Shown: positions 1-6,920 of the stretch, one piece after another | How positions within the stretch are numbered: position 1 is the first letter of the stretch | Layout of the letters: every line of letters starts with the position of its first letter | Origin: Sphingomonas sp. PP-CE-1G-424 | GTDB taxonomy: Bacteria > Pseudomonadota > Alphaproteobacteria > Sphingomonadales > Sphingomonadaceae | NCBI RefSeq assembly: GCF_004341085.1 | Contig: NZ_SLXW01000001.1 | Location: forward strand, 682,001-746,000 | Reading direction: 5' to 3' | DNA length: 64,000 nt | Notes under the pieces: generated by a model | Database searches by the model: none | Seen by the model: the letters and a program-made list of their open reading frames with translations, nothing else | Told to the model about the DNA's origin: nothing | Program-made: the position numbers and the translations under genes

Positions 1-21
1 GATGACATTCGTCGGTTCCTT

Positions 22-774
22 CTAGCTCGGCAGGCGCATCACGGATGCGCCGCTTTCATCCATGTCCTTGGCGGACTTCAACATATTGGCCTGGACTTCG
101 TAACTGCGCTGGTTCTCGATCATGTCGACCAGCGCCTGCGTCATGTTGACGTTCGATCCCTCGATCGCCCCGCCCTGCACCTTCGCGTCGAGATCCTCGG
201 GTAGCGTCCCCCCGCCCTTGACGCGCAGCAGGTTGTCGAGACCCTTGACCGTCTCCGACCCCTTGGTGTCGGCGAGCTTGAGCTTGTCGATGACCTGCGG
301 GTTCTTCGCGTCCCCACCCTGCGGCACGATCGAGATCGTCCCGTCGCCGGCGATCGACAGCGACTGGTAGGGCGGCAGGGTGATCGGCCCCCCCGAGCCG
401 ATCACCGGATGCCCGTCGCCGGTCTGCAGCACGCCCGAGGGCGCGACCTCAAGGTCACCACGGCGGGTATACGCCTCGGAGCCGTCCGATGCCTGTACCG
501 CCAGCCATGCGGTGGTGCCGGTGATAGCGACGTCGAGCGGCCGCCCGGTCTGCTGGATGGCGCCCGGCGACCGATCCGCGTCGGTGACCTCTTCCGAGGT
601 CGGCGCGCGCGCCTCCAGCGTGGTGCCGTCGCCCTTCAGGTTCATCCGGTCGAACACCACGCGATCGGCGCGGAATCCGGTCGTCGACGCGTTCGCCATG
701 TTGTTGGCGATCGCCGCCTGCGCCGCCATGTGCGCACGCAGGCCCGACGCCGCGGTGTAGACCAGCTTGTCCAT
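22..774 (-). CDS. flgF: flagellar basal-body rod protein FlgF
   Basis: FlgF forms part of the proximal rod of the flagellar basal body in the periplasm. The 250-residue product starts with the rod/hook N-terminal motif (YTAASGLRAHMAAQAAIANNMANAST, residues about 6-31, with the conserved NNMANAST core) and ends with the matching C-terminal helix (VNMTQALVDMIENQRSYEVQ), as in all FlgBCEFG-type axial proteins. Its length matches FlgF (about 240-250) rather than FlgG. A GGGG-containing ribosome site precedes the ATG. It lies 26 bases downstream of flgE and is the last gene of the flgBCDEF run visible here; flgG would be expected beyond the window edge. Sure of the family, fairly sure of FlgF. Confidence 0.93.
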   Translation of the reverse strand: MDKLVYTAASGLRAHMAAQAAIANNMANASTTGFRADRVVFDRMNLKGDGTTLEARAPTSEEVTDADRSPGAIQQTGRPLDVAITGTTAWLAVQASDGSEAYTRRGDLEVAPSGVLQTGDGHPVIGSGGPITLPPYQSLSIAGDGTISIVPQGGDAKNPQVIDKLKLADTKGSETVKGLDNLLRVKGGGTLPEDLDAKVQGGAIEGSNVNMTQALVDMIENQRSYEVQANMLKSAKDMDESGASVMRLPS

Positions 775-800
775 TCAGGGTCCCCTGCGCGCTTTTTCGG

Positions 801-2081
801 TCAGCTGCGGATGTTGAAGATGGTCTGCGAGATCTGGCTGGCGGTATCCAGGGCCTTCGAATTCGCCTGGAAATTGCGCTGTGCCGCGATCAGGTTGACC
901 AGCTCCTCGGTGATGTCGACGTTCGATCGCTCGATCGTCCCCGACATCAGGTTGCCGAGGCCACGCTGACCAGCCGTGCCGGCGATCGGGCTGCCCGAGA
1001 CACCGGTCGATGCCCAGCCGCTGTCGCCGAGCTGGCGCAGACCCGACGGGTTCGAAAAGTTGACGAGTGCAACCTGGCCCAGCGCCTTGACGTCGCCGTT
1101 CGAGAAGCTCGCCTTCACGATCCCGGCATCGTCGACGGTCACGCCCTGCAACTGACCGACCGCAAGGCCGTCCTGCGTCTGCGTGGCGACCTTGAACGAC
1201 GCCGCGCTCTGCGTGCTCGCGGTCAGGTCGAGGCTGATTGCCTGCGCCGACCCGCTGGCCGGGGTGAACGCGTCGAACGTGGTCTTGGCCGCCGGAGCTG
1301 TCAGCTGCCCGGTGCTGCCGAACTGCAACTTTACGCTGTCGCTGCCGCCTGCCGTCATCGGCTTGTCGCCGACGAAGCTGTAGACCGACCAGGTCGACGA
1401 CAGGTCGGCCGTGCCGCCCTGGGGCGTTGCGATCGGCGCCGTATCGCGGACGTAATAGCTCGTCATCGCCATCGGATTGCCCTGCGAGTCATAGACCGAG
1501 GTCGTCGTCGCCTGGTTGTACGACGACACGTCGAGGCGATTGAACGTCGCATTGGCCGGCTGCGCGGTGTTGGCGTTCAGGTTGACGCCCAGCTTGACGT
1601 CCTGCGTGGCCTTCAGCGCGCCGCTGGTCGCGGGCAGCGTCAGGTTCTGCAGCGTGTTCATGCTCGCCTGGATGACGTTGCCCGAACCGTCGACAGGATA
1701 GACCTGGAGGAAGTTGCCGTTCGCGTCGGTGACGTTGTTGTTGGCGTCGACCAGGAACGAGCCGTTGCGCGTGTAGTTGACCGTCGCCGAGCTCGGATCG
1801 GGCTTGACCGCGAAGAAGCCGTCGCCCGACACGGCGAGGTCGAGCGCGCTCGCCGACTGGAGCAGATTGCCCTGCCCGAACTGCTGGCGGTTGCCCTTGA
1901 CCATGACGCCCGAGCCGACCTGCTGCGACGGCGCGACCGACACGCTCGAGGCGATCACGTCGGCGAAATCGGTGCGGCTCTTCTTGAAGCCGTTGGTCGA
2001 GACGTTCGCCAGATTGTGCGAGATCGTCGCCATTTCGGCCTGCGAAGCCTGGAGACCGGAAAGCGAGGTATAGAAAGACAT
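801..2081 (-). CDS. flgE: flagellar hook protein FlgE
   Basis: FlgE polymerises into the hook, the universal joint between rod and filament. The 426-residue protein opens with the axial-protein motif (SGLQASQAEMATISHNLANVSTNGFK), carries a variable middle rich in Ala/Thr/Ser, and ends with the conserved C-terminal block (RSNVDITEELVNLIAAQRNFQANSK). An AGGAG ribosome site sits 8 bases before the ATG. It follows flgD with a gap of about 30 bases, so it is probably cotranscribed from the sigma-54 promoter upstream of flgB. Size and motif order are typical of alphaproteobacterial hook proteins. Confidence 0.96.
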   Translation of the reverse strand: MSFYTSLSGLQASQAEMATISHNLANVSTNGFKKSRTDFADVIASSVSVAPSQQVGSGVMVKGNRQQFGQGNLLQSASALDLAVSGDGFFAVKPDPSSATVNYTRNGSFLVDANNNVTDANGNFLQVYPVDGSGNVIQASMNTLQNLTLPATSGALKATQDVKLGVNLNANTAQPANATFNRLDVSSYNQATTTSVYDSQGNPMAMTSYYVRDTAPIATPQGGTADLSSTWSVYSFVGDKPMTAGGSDSVKLQFGSTGQLTAPAAKTTFDAFTPASGSAQAISLDLTASTQSAASFKVATQTQDGLAVGQLQGVTVDDAGIVKASFSNGDVKALGQVALVNFSNPSGLRQLGDSGWASTGVSGSPIAGTAGQRGLGNLMSGTIERSNVDITEELVNLIAAQRNFQANSKALDTASQISQTIFNIRS

Positions 2082-2112
2082 GCGGTGAACTCCTTGAAAT
2101 TAGGGGGTGCGA

Positions 2113-2796
2113 TCAGCCGATCTGGCGGATGGCGCTGGCCGGCACTTCGCCGATGCCGGGGAGAGTAAGGACGGCGGAACCGGTGGTGGTCGAGACCGAC
2201 TGGACCGGCGCCCAGACCAGATTGGTCGCGCCGACCGCGGCGCCGCCGCTCTGCGCCGCGACGCTGATCGTGAAGGGGCCATTGCCGGCATCGACCCCGG
2301 CCGCATTCTTGCCGTCCCAGTCGTAGCCGACCGTGCCCTTGGCCTGCGGCCCGAGCGCCATCGTCTTGAGCGCGGCGCCGCTCGCGTCGCTGATCGTCAC
2401 GTTGACGCCCGACGCCGCGGCGGCCAGCTCGACCGACCCGGCAATCCCGCCGCCGGTCCGGCCGTACGCGGTCGTACCGGCGGTCAGCACGGTCTTGCCG
2501 ACATAGCCCATCGCTTCGCTGGTGCTGGTGACGCCAAGCTTGTCGGCGATCGCCTTCATCGTCGAATTCATCTCGGAGATCCCCGAGGTGGTCGAGATCT
2601 GCGCCATCTGCGCGACCATCTGGGTGTTGTCGACCGGATTGAACGGGTCCTGGTTCTGCATCTGCGCGGTCATCAGCTTCAGGAAATCGGACTGGCCGAG
2701 GTTCGACGAGCCCGATGGGGTCGCCGTCTTGGCTGCCGCCGTCGAGGTGCGCGCGATACCGAGACTGTTCAGCGTGGAATCGAAGGAGGTTGCCAT
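2113..2796 (-). CDS. flgD: flagellar hook cap / assembly protein FlgD
   Basis: FlgD is the temporary cap that helps FlgE subunits assemble at the hook tip. The 227-residue product carries the N-terminal FlgD signature (FLKLMTAQMQNQDPFNPVDN, residues about 38-57, followed by Q-MA-M-QIS) and a C-terminal Tudor/FlgD-Ig-like region (GYDWDGKNAAGVDAGNGPF). The ATG lies two bases after the flgC stop codon, which suggests translational coupling. It sits between flgC and flgE in the usual order. Confidence 0.95.
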   Translation of the reverse strand: MATSFDSTLNSLGIARTSTAAAKTATPSGSSNLGQSDFLKLMTAQMQNQDPFNPVDNTQMVAQMAQISTTSGISEMNSTMKAIADKLGVTSTSEAMGYVGKTVLTAGTTAYGRTGGGIAGSVELAAAASGVNVTISDASGAALKTMALGPQAKGTVGYDWDGKNAAGVDAGNGPFTISVAAQSGGAAVGATNLVWAPVQSVSTTTGSAVLTLPGIGEVPASAIRQIG

Positions 2797-2798
2797 GA

Positions 2799-3209
2799 TC
2801 AGCGGCCTAGCTTGAGGGTATCGATGATGAGCGACTTGGCCGTGTTCATCACTTCGACGTTGTTCTGGTAGCTGCGGGCGGTCTCCATCATGTCGACCAT
2901 CTCGCGGGTTTCATCGACCGACGCCTCGAAGATGTTGCCATCCTTGTCGGCCATCGGATTGTCGGGGTCGTAGCGCTTGGTCGGCGCTTCGCCGGCGCTG
3001 ACGACGCGCTCGACGTCGACCGTCGACATGCCGCTCGCCGCGTCGAAGCTGGTGCGGAACACCGGCCGCATCGACTTGTACGCGGTCTCGGCCGACCCGG
3101 TCGTGCCGCCGGCGTTGGCGAGGTTGGACGCGGTCGTGTTCATCCGGACAAGCTGCGCGGACATCGCGCGGCCGGCCACCTGGAAGATCGTCATGGGCTG
3201 GTTGGACAC
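2799..3209 (-). CDS. flgC: flagellar basal-body rod protein FlgC
   Basis: FlgC is a proximal rod subunit. The 136-residue product has the rod N-terminal block (MTIFQVAGRAMSAQLVRMNTTASNLANA) and the FlgC-type C-terminus (NVEVMNTAKSLIIDTLKLGR). The start is a GTG, supported by a GGGGGA ribosome site about 8 bases upstream; an internal ATG six codons later would give a shorter product. The gene starts 3 bases after the flgB stop. Length and position match the family. Confidence 0.94.
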   Translation of the reverse strand: MSNQPMTIFQVAGRAMSAQLVRMNTTASNLANAGGTTGSAETAYKSMRPVFRTSFDAASGMSTVDVERVVSAGEAPTKRYDPDNPMADKDGNIFEASVDETREMVDMMETARSYQNNVEVMNTAKSLIIDTLKLGR

Positions 3210-3212
3210 GTC

Positions 3213-3551
3213 TTATTCCCCCTTCAGCGCGCGGGTGATCGTGCTGATCCGCCCGTTCAGGAACGACAGCGTCGTCTGATACTGGACGGCGTTCTCGGCG
3301 AACGCGGTCTGCTCGTGGCTCAGTTCGACGGTGTTGCCATCGAGCGAGGTCTGCGTCGCGACGCGGTATTTGGTCGCGGCACTCGTGCCGCCATCGTTCT
3401 CGACCGACGCGAGCGCCGCGTTGAAATCGATGTCGCGCGCCTTGAAGCCCGGCGTCGACGCGTTGGCGATGTTCGACGCCAGCACGCCCATGCGCTGCGA
3501 GCGCACCTCGAGTGCCGCCCCATGAACTCCGAAAAGCGTGTCGCCTGACAC
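3213..3551 (-). CDS. flgB: flagellar basal-body rod protein FlgB
   Basis: FlgB is the first rod subunit of the basal body. The product has the characteristic motif RSQRMGVLASNIANASTPGFKARDIDF. I place the start at a GTG (MSGDTLFGVH, 112 residues) because a GGGAGA ribosome site stands 7 bases upstream. The longer frame with an ATG at 3590 would start upstream of the transcription start predicted from the -24/-12 promoter at 3592-3607. The product is slightly shorter than the typical 120-135 residues. It is the first gene of flgBCDEF. Confidence 0.93.
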   Translation of the reverse strand: MSGDTLFGVHGAALEVRSQRMGVLASNIANASTPGFKARDIDFNAALASVENDGGTSAATKYRVATQTSLDGNTVELSHEQTAFAENAVQYQTTLSFLNGRISTITRALKGE

Positions 3552-3591
3552 AGACCTGTCTCCCAGCGCAACCGTTGCGCAACCGGACATA

Positions 3592-3607
3592 AGCAATGCC
3601 CGTGCCA
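3592..3607 (-). promoter_or_regulatory. sigma-54 promoter of flgBCDEF
   Basis: On the minus strand the sequence reads CTGGCACGGGCATTGCT, an essentially perfect match to the -24/-12 consensus (TGGCACG-N4-TTGC). The predicted transcription start is near 3581, which leaves a leader of about 30 bases before the GTG of flgB. It would need an AAA+ enhancer-binding protein; the FlbD-like protein at 22773-24098 is the obvious candidate. Confidence 0.9.
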
Positions 3608-3638
3608 GTTTTTGCGATGCGGGTGGAGGATGTGACTT

Positions 3639-3723
3639 TGCCGGTCGACGGCAGGCGGGCGGCAAGCCGTCCGGCAACCGCTTGCCGGTGCGGCAGCACC
3701 AACCGGCAGCCGCGTTGCCGGTT
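3639..3723. promoter_or_regulatory. three CGGCA-type inverted repeats upstream of the flgB sigma-54 promoter (candidate enhancer)
   Basis: Three dyads with the same half-site lie in tandem: TGCCG-N5-CGGCA at 3639-3653, CCGGCAA-N4-TTGCCGG at 3671-3688, and AACCGGCA-N7-TGCCGGTT at 3701-3723. They begin about 30 bases upstream of the -24 element, within the usual range of bacterial enhancers. They are probably binding sites for the FlbD-like activator. The palindromes are seen directly; the assignment to FlbD is inference. Confidence 0.6.
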
Positions 3724-3783
3724 CGCTGCTCACCTAGCTTATGAAGGGGTTAGAGAATGTTCGGCGGGCACGGCAGCCAAGCA

Positions 3784-4163
3784 GCCCACCCACCCCCAGC
3801 CCCTCCCTTCACGAGGGAGGGGAGAAGGTTTCAGCGCACATCCCGCTCCACTCCATGTTTCCCCGCGAAGGCGGGGACCCAGACTGGGCTCCCGCCTTCG
3901 CGGGAGAACAAGGAGGAGCCACCACGCTCGCCCCCCCCATCCCTAGCGGATACGCCAGCCAGCGAGTTTCACCACCCCGGCGAAGGCCGGGGCCCAATTG
4001 GCAAGGTCGCAGTAACGAAGCGCGCCCCCAGTCAGCGACGTTTCCCAATTGGGCCCCGGCCTTCGCCGGGGTGGTGGCTTAGGGGAAGGATCAGGCCCCA
4101 CCCAACAACCCACACCTTACTTCCCCCCTCCCTCGTGAAGGGAGGGGCCGGGGGTGGGTGGGC
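3784..4163. repeat. nested REP/REPIN-like inverted repeats between flgB and motA
   Basis: This gene-free stretch holds three nested or adjacent inverted-repeat pairs. The outer pair is about 3784-3823 and 4129-4163 (arms built on CCCTCCCTTCACGAGGGAGG). Inside it are a pair at about 3857-3905 (cores CCGCGAAGGCGGGG and CCCGCCTTCGCGGG) and a pair at 3971-4001 with 4044-4077 (arms built on CCCCGGCGAAGGCCGGGGCCC). Each arm is itself a hairpin, so the pairs look like REP doublets (REPINs). No protein-coding gene is convincing here. Confidence 0.8.
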
Positions 4164-4259
4164 CGCTTGGCGAGCACCGCAGCTAGCAACCAACTCGCCC
4201 CACACCCTCTTCACAAGGAGCGCAGCCACCACCCCCTCCCACAACGCCCCCCAACAAAC

Positions 4260-4274
4260 TGGCCCACACCTTGC
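4260..4274 (+). promoter_or_regulatory. sigma-54 promoter upstream of the motA-like gene
   Basis: TGGCCCACACCTTGC has the GG and GC doublets at the obligatory 10-base spacing of -24/-12 promoters, with two deviations from TGGCACG. It is weaker than the other three sigma-54 promoters in the window. The predicted start (about 4286) lies only two bases before the ATG of the next gene. Confidence 0.6.
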
Positions 4275-4287
4275 AGAGATCGCGCGT

Positions 4288-4971
4288 ATGATCACCCCCG
4301 ACCTCCTGTTCGATCCCGTCGCGCTCGCCATCGTCGGTGGCGGCACCGCGCTCGCCGTCGTCCTGCGCACGCCCGCCCGCGACCTCGGCCGCGCGCTGGC
4401 CGCGGTGACCATCCTCGGTCGCGCCCGGTTCGACGCCGATCCGTTGCTCCAGCAGATCACCGCGCTGTCGCGGATCGCCAAGCGCCACGGCGTGATGGCG
4501 CTGGATCGCTCGGTCATCACCGACACTGACGTTGCCGCCGGGATCGCCGCGATCGTCGACGGCGGGACGGCCAACAGCGTCGCCACGCTCGTCCAGCATC
4601 GTCGTCGTGCGCGGATCGAGCGCCACGTCGCCGCCGCCGACGTCTGGGCGGGCGCCGCCGAAGCCGCGCCGGCGATGGGCATGGTCGGCACGCTGATCGG
4701 CCTCGCGCAGATGTTCGCGACGATGAACAATCCCGACGCGATCGGCGGCGCGATGGCGGTCGCGCTGCTCGCGACGCTGTATGGTGCGCTGCTCGCCAAT
4801 CTGGTGTTCATGCCGATCGCCAACCGCCTGCGCGCGCAGGGCCGCACCGAAGCGTTCGAACGCGCGCGGATCGAGGCGCCGCTGGTGGCGCTCGCCGAAC
4901 GCGAGACGCCGCGCGGCTATGTCGCACCGACCCCGCTGCCGACCTTGGTCCCGGCGGTCTCGGCGGCATGA
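4288..4971 (+). CDS. motA: MotA/PomA-like flagellar stator subunit
   Basis: MotA-type proteins form the ion channel of the flagellar motor together with MotB. The 227-residue product has the N-terminal motif IVGGGTALAVVLRTPARD, a cytoplasmic charged segment, and the paired transmembrane block APAMGMVGTLIGLAQMF ... MAVALLATLYGALLANLVF that lines the channel in MotA/ExbB/TolQ proteins. It is a little shorter than usual (250-290). The ATG was chosen because translation upstream runs through repeats. The stop overlaps the motB-like start by 4 bases. A stator role is well supported; whether it uses protons or sodium cannot be read with certainty. Confidence 0.85.
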   Translation: MITPDLLFDPVALAIVGGGTALAVVLRTPARDLGRALAAVTILGRARFDADPLLQQITALSRIAKRHGVMALDRSVITDTDVAAGIAAIVDGGTANSVATLVQHRRRARIERHVAAADVWAGAAEAAPAMGMVGTLIGLAQMFATMNNPDAIGGAMAVALLATLYGALLANLVFMPIANRLRAQGRTEAFERARIEAPLVALAERETPRGYVAPTPLPTLVPAVSAA

Positions 4972-5522
4972 CCGCGAGCGACTATCCCGAAACGCCGCCC
5001 GGCAAGCCGCTGTGGCTGATGACGCTCGCCGATCTCGCGCTCCTGCTGGTCGGGTTTCTCGTGCTCGTCCAGGCGAGCCAGCATCTCGGCGCGCGCGATC
5101 TCGCCAAGGGAATCCGCAAGGGTTTCGGCGCGAGCGTCGCCGAGCCAACGCCGATGCCGGTCGCCGCCGCGGGCATGCTCGATTTCGCCCCCGGCTCGGC
5201 GATCATGCCGACCAGCCCCGGCGCGCTCGTCGCCTGGGCGCGAGAAGCCGGGCGCGATCCGCGCATGATGCTGACCGTCACCGGCTCGACCGACGGCACC
5301 CCCGCCGATGTCGACCCCACCACCGGCAGCGCCGCGATCCTCGCCGCCGACCGCGCCCGCACCGTCGCCGCCGCGCTCTCGGCGGTCGCACCGTCGCGCG
5401 TGACGATCGTCACCACCACCAAACCCGGCCGCCGTGCCGCCATCGTCTCGCTCGCCTTCGTCGGCGAGCCGCAGAAGACCGCTCCCATGCAGAAGATTGC
5501 CCCCATGAGGACCATGCCATGA
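4968..5522 (+). CDS. motB: short MotB/PomB-like stator subunit with degenerate OmpA domain
   Basis: This is the partner of the preceding MotA-like protein, anchoring the stator to peptidoglycan. The 184-residue product begins with PLWLMTLADLALLLVGFLVL, where Asp22 matches the essential ion-binding aspartate of MotB/PomB. The start of the segment resembles PomB more than E. coli MotB. The C-terminal OmpA-like region is recognisable (FAPGS, then GSTDGTP, then LAADRARTVAAAL), but the usual GHTD histidine is Ser and the linker is short; typical MotB proteins have about 260-300 residues. It overlaps motA and flgA by 4 bases each, indicating tight coupling. Confidence 0.82.
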   Translation: MTASDYPETPPGKPLWLMTLADLALLLVGFLVLVQASQHLGARDLAKGIRKGFGASVAEPTPMPVAAAGMLDFAPGSAIMPTSPGALVAWAREAGRDPRMMLTVTGSTDGTPADVDPTTGSAAILAADRARTVAAALSAVAPSRVTIVTTTKPGRRAAIVSLAFVGEPQKTAPMQKIAPMRTMP

Positions 5523-6013
5523 TTCTTCCCCTCCTGCTGGTCGCTGCGAGCTTCCAGGACACCACCACGCTGGACGCCTCGGTCGCCGCCTTCACCGGCC
5601 GCCCGACCGGCGCCGAGGGTGGCGCGCGCACGCCGGTCGACGCGCGATTGCGGCTCGCGACCTGCCCGACGGTGTCGCTGTCGTGGCGATCCGAACAGCA
5701 TGATGCGGTGGTCGTCTCGTGCGGCGGGCCGGCATGGCGGATCTTCGTCCCCGTCATCCGCCCGGCAAGCGCACCCGCCGCGATCGCCGCGTCGTTCGTC
5801 CCCGTCGCCAAGCTTCCACCGGTGATCAAGCGCGGCGACCCGATCGTGATCGAGGCTGGCACCGAAGGTTTCTCGATCAGCCGCGAGGGCGTCGCGATGG
5901 GCGATGCCGCGCCGGGCGGCCGGTTCATGGTCAAGGTCGACGACACCCGCACGCCGGTCCAGGCGATCGCGGTCGAGGCTGGCCACGCCACGCTGCCCGG
6001 CTGGTCGAACTGA
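5519..6013 (+). CDS. flgA: flagellar P-ring formation protein FlgA
   Basis: FlgA is a periplasmic chaperone for P-ring (FlgI) assembly. The 164-residue product starts with a hydrophobic export-type N-terminus (MILPLLLVAASFQ). It ends with the SAF/FlgA C-terminal domain: PVIKRGDPIVIEAGTEGFSIS, then GVAMGDAAPGGRFMVK and VQAIAVEAGHATLPG, the usual pattern of this family. The ATG overlaps the motB-like stop by 4 bases. Placing flgA behind stator genes is unusual, but the domain match is good. Confidence 0.88.
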   Translation: MILPLLLVAASFQDTTTLDASVAAFTGRPTGAEGGARTPVDARLRLATCPTVSLSWRSEQHDAVVVSCGGPAWRIFVPVIRPASAPAAIAASFVPVAKLPPVIKRGDPIVIEAGTEGFSISREGVAMGDAAPGGRFMVKVDDTRTPVQAIAVEAGHATLPGWSN

Positions 6014-6052
6014 CAGACGATCGACCTGAATTTTCGAACGGTTTAATTTTGC

Positions 6053-6079
6053 TAAAGCTTTCGAGCGTGCGGTCGTATC
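6053..6079 (+). promoter_or_regulatory. candidate sigma-28 (FliA) promoter of flgM
   Basis: TAAAGCTT is followed after 11 bases by GTCGTATC. The -35 half is a good match to TAAAG, and the spacing equals that of the fliC and fliD promoters in this window. The -10 half matches GCCGTTAC only partly. It lies 33 bases before the flgM ATG. Autoregulation of flgM by FliA is common, which supports the call. Confidence 0.45.
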
Positions 6080-6112
6080 TCCTGATGTCAGCGCAAACCA
6101 AAGGATGCGGAC

Positions 6113-6430
6113 ATGGTGGATTCGATCGGCGCGAAGCCGTCAGTAGCAGGAGATCGCTCCGTCGCGCGCGTCGCCGCCGCGACGCCGACGACGGCCGTTC
6201 AGACGCCGGTACAGCCGCAGGCGTCGTCGCCGGCATCGGCCCAGCCCTCGGTCCTCTCGGACTCGTTGGCACTGGCCAAGACGATGGCCTCGTCGCCCCC
6301 GGTCAACGCGACGCGCGTCGCCGAGATCAAGAAGGCGATCGCCAGCGGCACCTTCCCCATCCTTCCCGCGACCATCGCCGACCGGCTGATGGCGCTCAGC
6401 CTCGCCTGGAATTCCAATGAAGCGGCGTGA
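6113..6430 (+). CDS. flgM: anti-sigma-28 factor FlgM
   Basis: FlgM binds FliA and keeps it inactive until the hook is finished, when it is exported. The 105-residue product has a disordered Ala/Pro/Thr/Gln-rich N-terminal half and the FlgM C-terminal binding helices (ATRVAEIKKAIASGTFPI, then IADRLMALSLAW). Its target FliA is encoded at 9827-10594. It overlaps the next gene by 14 bases. Confidence 0.9.
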   Translation: MVDSIGAKPSVAGDRSVARVAAATPTTAVQTPVQPQASSPASAQPSVLSDSLALAKTMASSPPVNATRVAEIKKAIASGTFPILPATIADRLMALSLAWNSNEAA

Positions 6431-6734
6431 AGCCCTGATCCGTGTGATCGACTCGCTGCATGCCGAGATCGCCGCGCTGAAGTCGAACGACGTCGCCAGC
6501 CTCGAACGCGCGACCGCCGACAAGCTCGCCGGGATCGAACAGGTCGCGCTGCTCGGCACCGGGCCCGCGGGCACCGAGATCCGCGAACTGGCCGACGAGG
6601 CGAACCGGCTCAACGAGACATGCCGGATCTACACCAACTTGATGGCGGCAAATGTCCGCCGCCGCCTGCAAACCCTGACCGGCGACGGCGCCATTGCCGG
6701 GTATCGGCCGGGTCTGCGCGCCGCGTACGCCTGA
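6417..6734 (+). CDS. flgN: FlgN-like flagellar export chaperone
   Basis: FlgN-type proteins are cytosolic chaperones for the hook-filament junction proteins FlgK and FlgL. The 105-residue product is nearly all helical and charged (LIRVIDSLHAEIAALKSND, then KLAGIEQVALL, then EANRLNETCRIYTNLMAANVRRRLQTLTG), with the final ANV-RR-L-L pattern seen in FlgN. The start lies inside the end of flgM, as is usual for flgM-flgN pairs. Sequence conservation in this family is low, so the call rests partly on position. Confidence 0.72.
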   Translation: MKRREALIRVIDSLHAEIAALKSNDVASLERATADKLAGIEQVALLGTGPAGTEIRELADEANRLNETCRIYTNLMAANVRRRLQTLTGDGAIAGYRPGLRAAYA

Positions 6735-6759
6735 CTTCTGCGCCTCTCCCTTTTAACCT

Positions 6760-6844
6760 CCGTCATCCTGACGAAAGTCAGGATCCAGAGTAACAGAGGG
6801 TTTCGCTACATGGCTCTGGATCCTGACTTTCGTCAGGATGACGG
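6760..6844. repeat. REPIN-like inverted repeat
   Basis: Two perfect 31-base inverted arms (6760-6790 and 6814-6844) are separated by 23 bases. Each arm itself folds into a hairpin, ATCCTGAC-GAAA-GTCAGGAT. A second, slightly diverged copy of the same element lies at 17127-17209. It sits just upstream of the sigma-54 promoter of the transglycosylase gene and may also end transcription from flgN. Confidence 0.85.
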
Positions 6845-6869
6845 CGCTACGGGAACCGAATACCGAAAC

Positions 6870-6885
6870 TGGCACGCCCCTTGCT
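6870..6885 (+). promoter_or_regulatory. sigma-54 promoter of the transglycosylase-flhA-fliA unit
   Basis: TGGCACGCCCCTTGCT matches the -24/-12 consensus perfectly with correct spacing. The predicted start is near 6896, 25 bases before the ATG at 6921. Through it, transcription of flhA and fliA would depend on sigma-54 and an enhancer-binding protein. Confidence 0.9.
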
Positions 6886-6920
6886 GAGCATCCCCTGAAC
6901 CAGGGGCACCGCACACGGGC

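Noticed and set aside
3552..3677. N-terminal extension of flgB (ATG at 3677 or 3590)
   Set aside because: It would begin upstream of the transcription start set by the sigma-54 promoter at 3592-3607; a GTG at 3551 has a good ribosome site.
3757..4287. Upstream extension of the motA-like frame
   Set aside because: The added sequence is translated repeat DNA (Pro/Arg-rich) and lies upstream of the predicted promoter.
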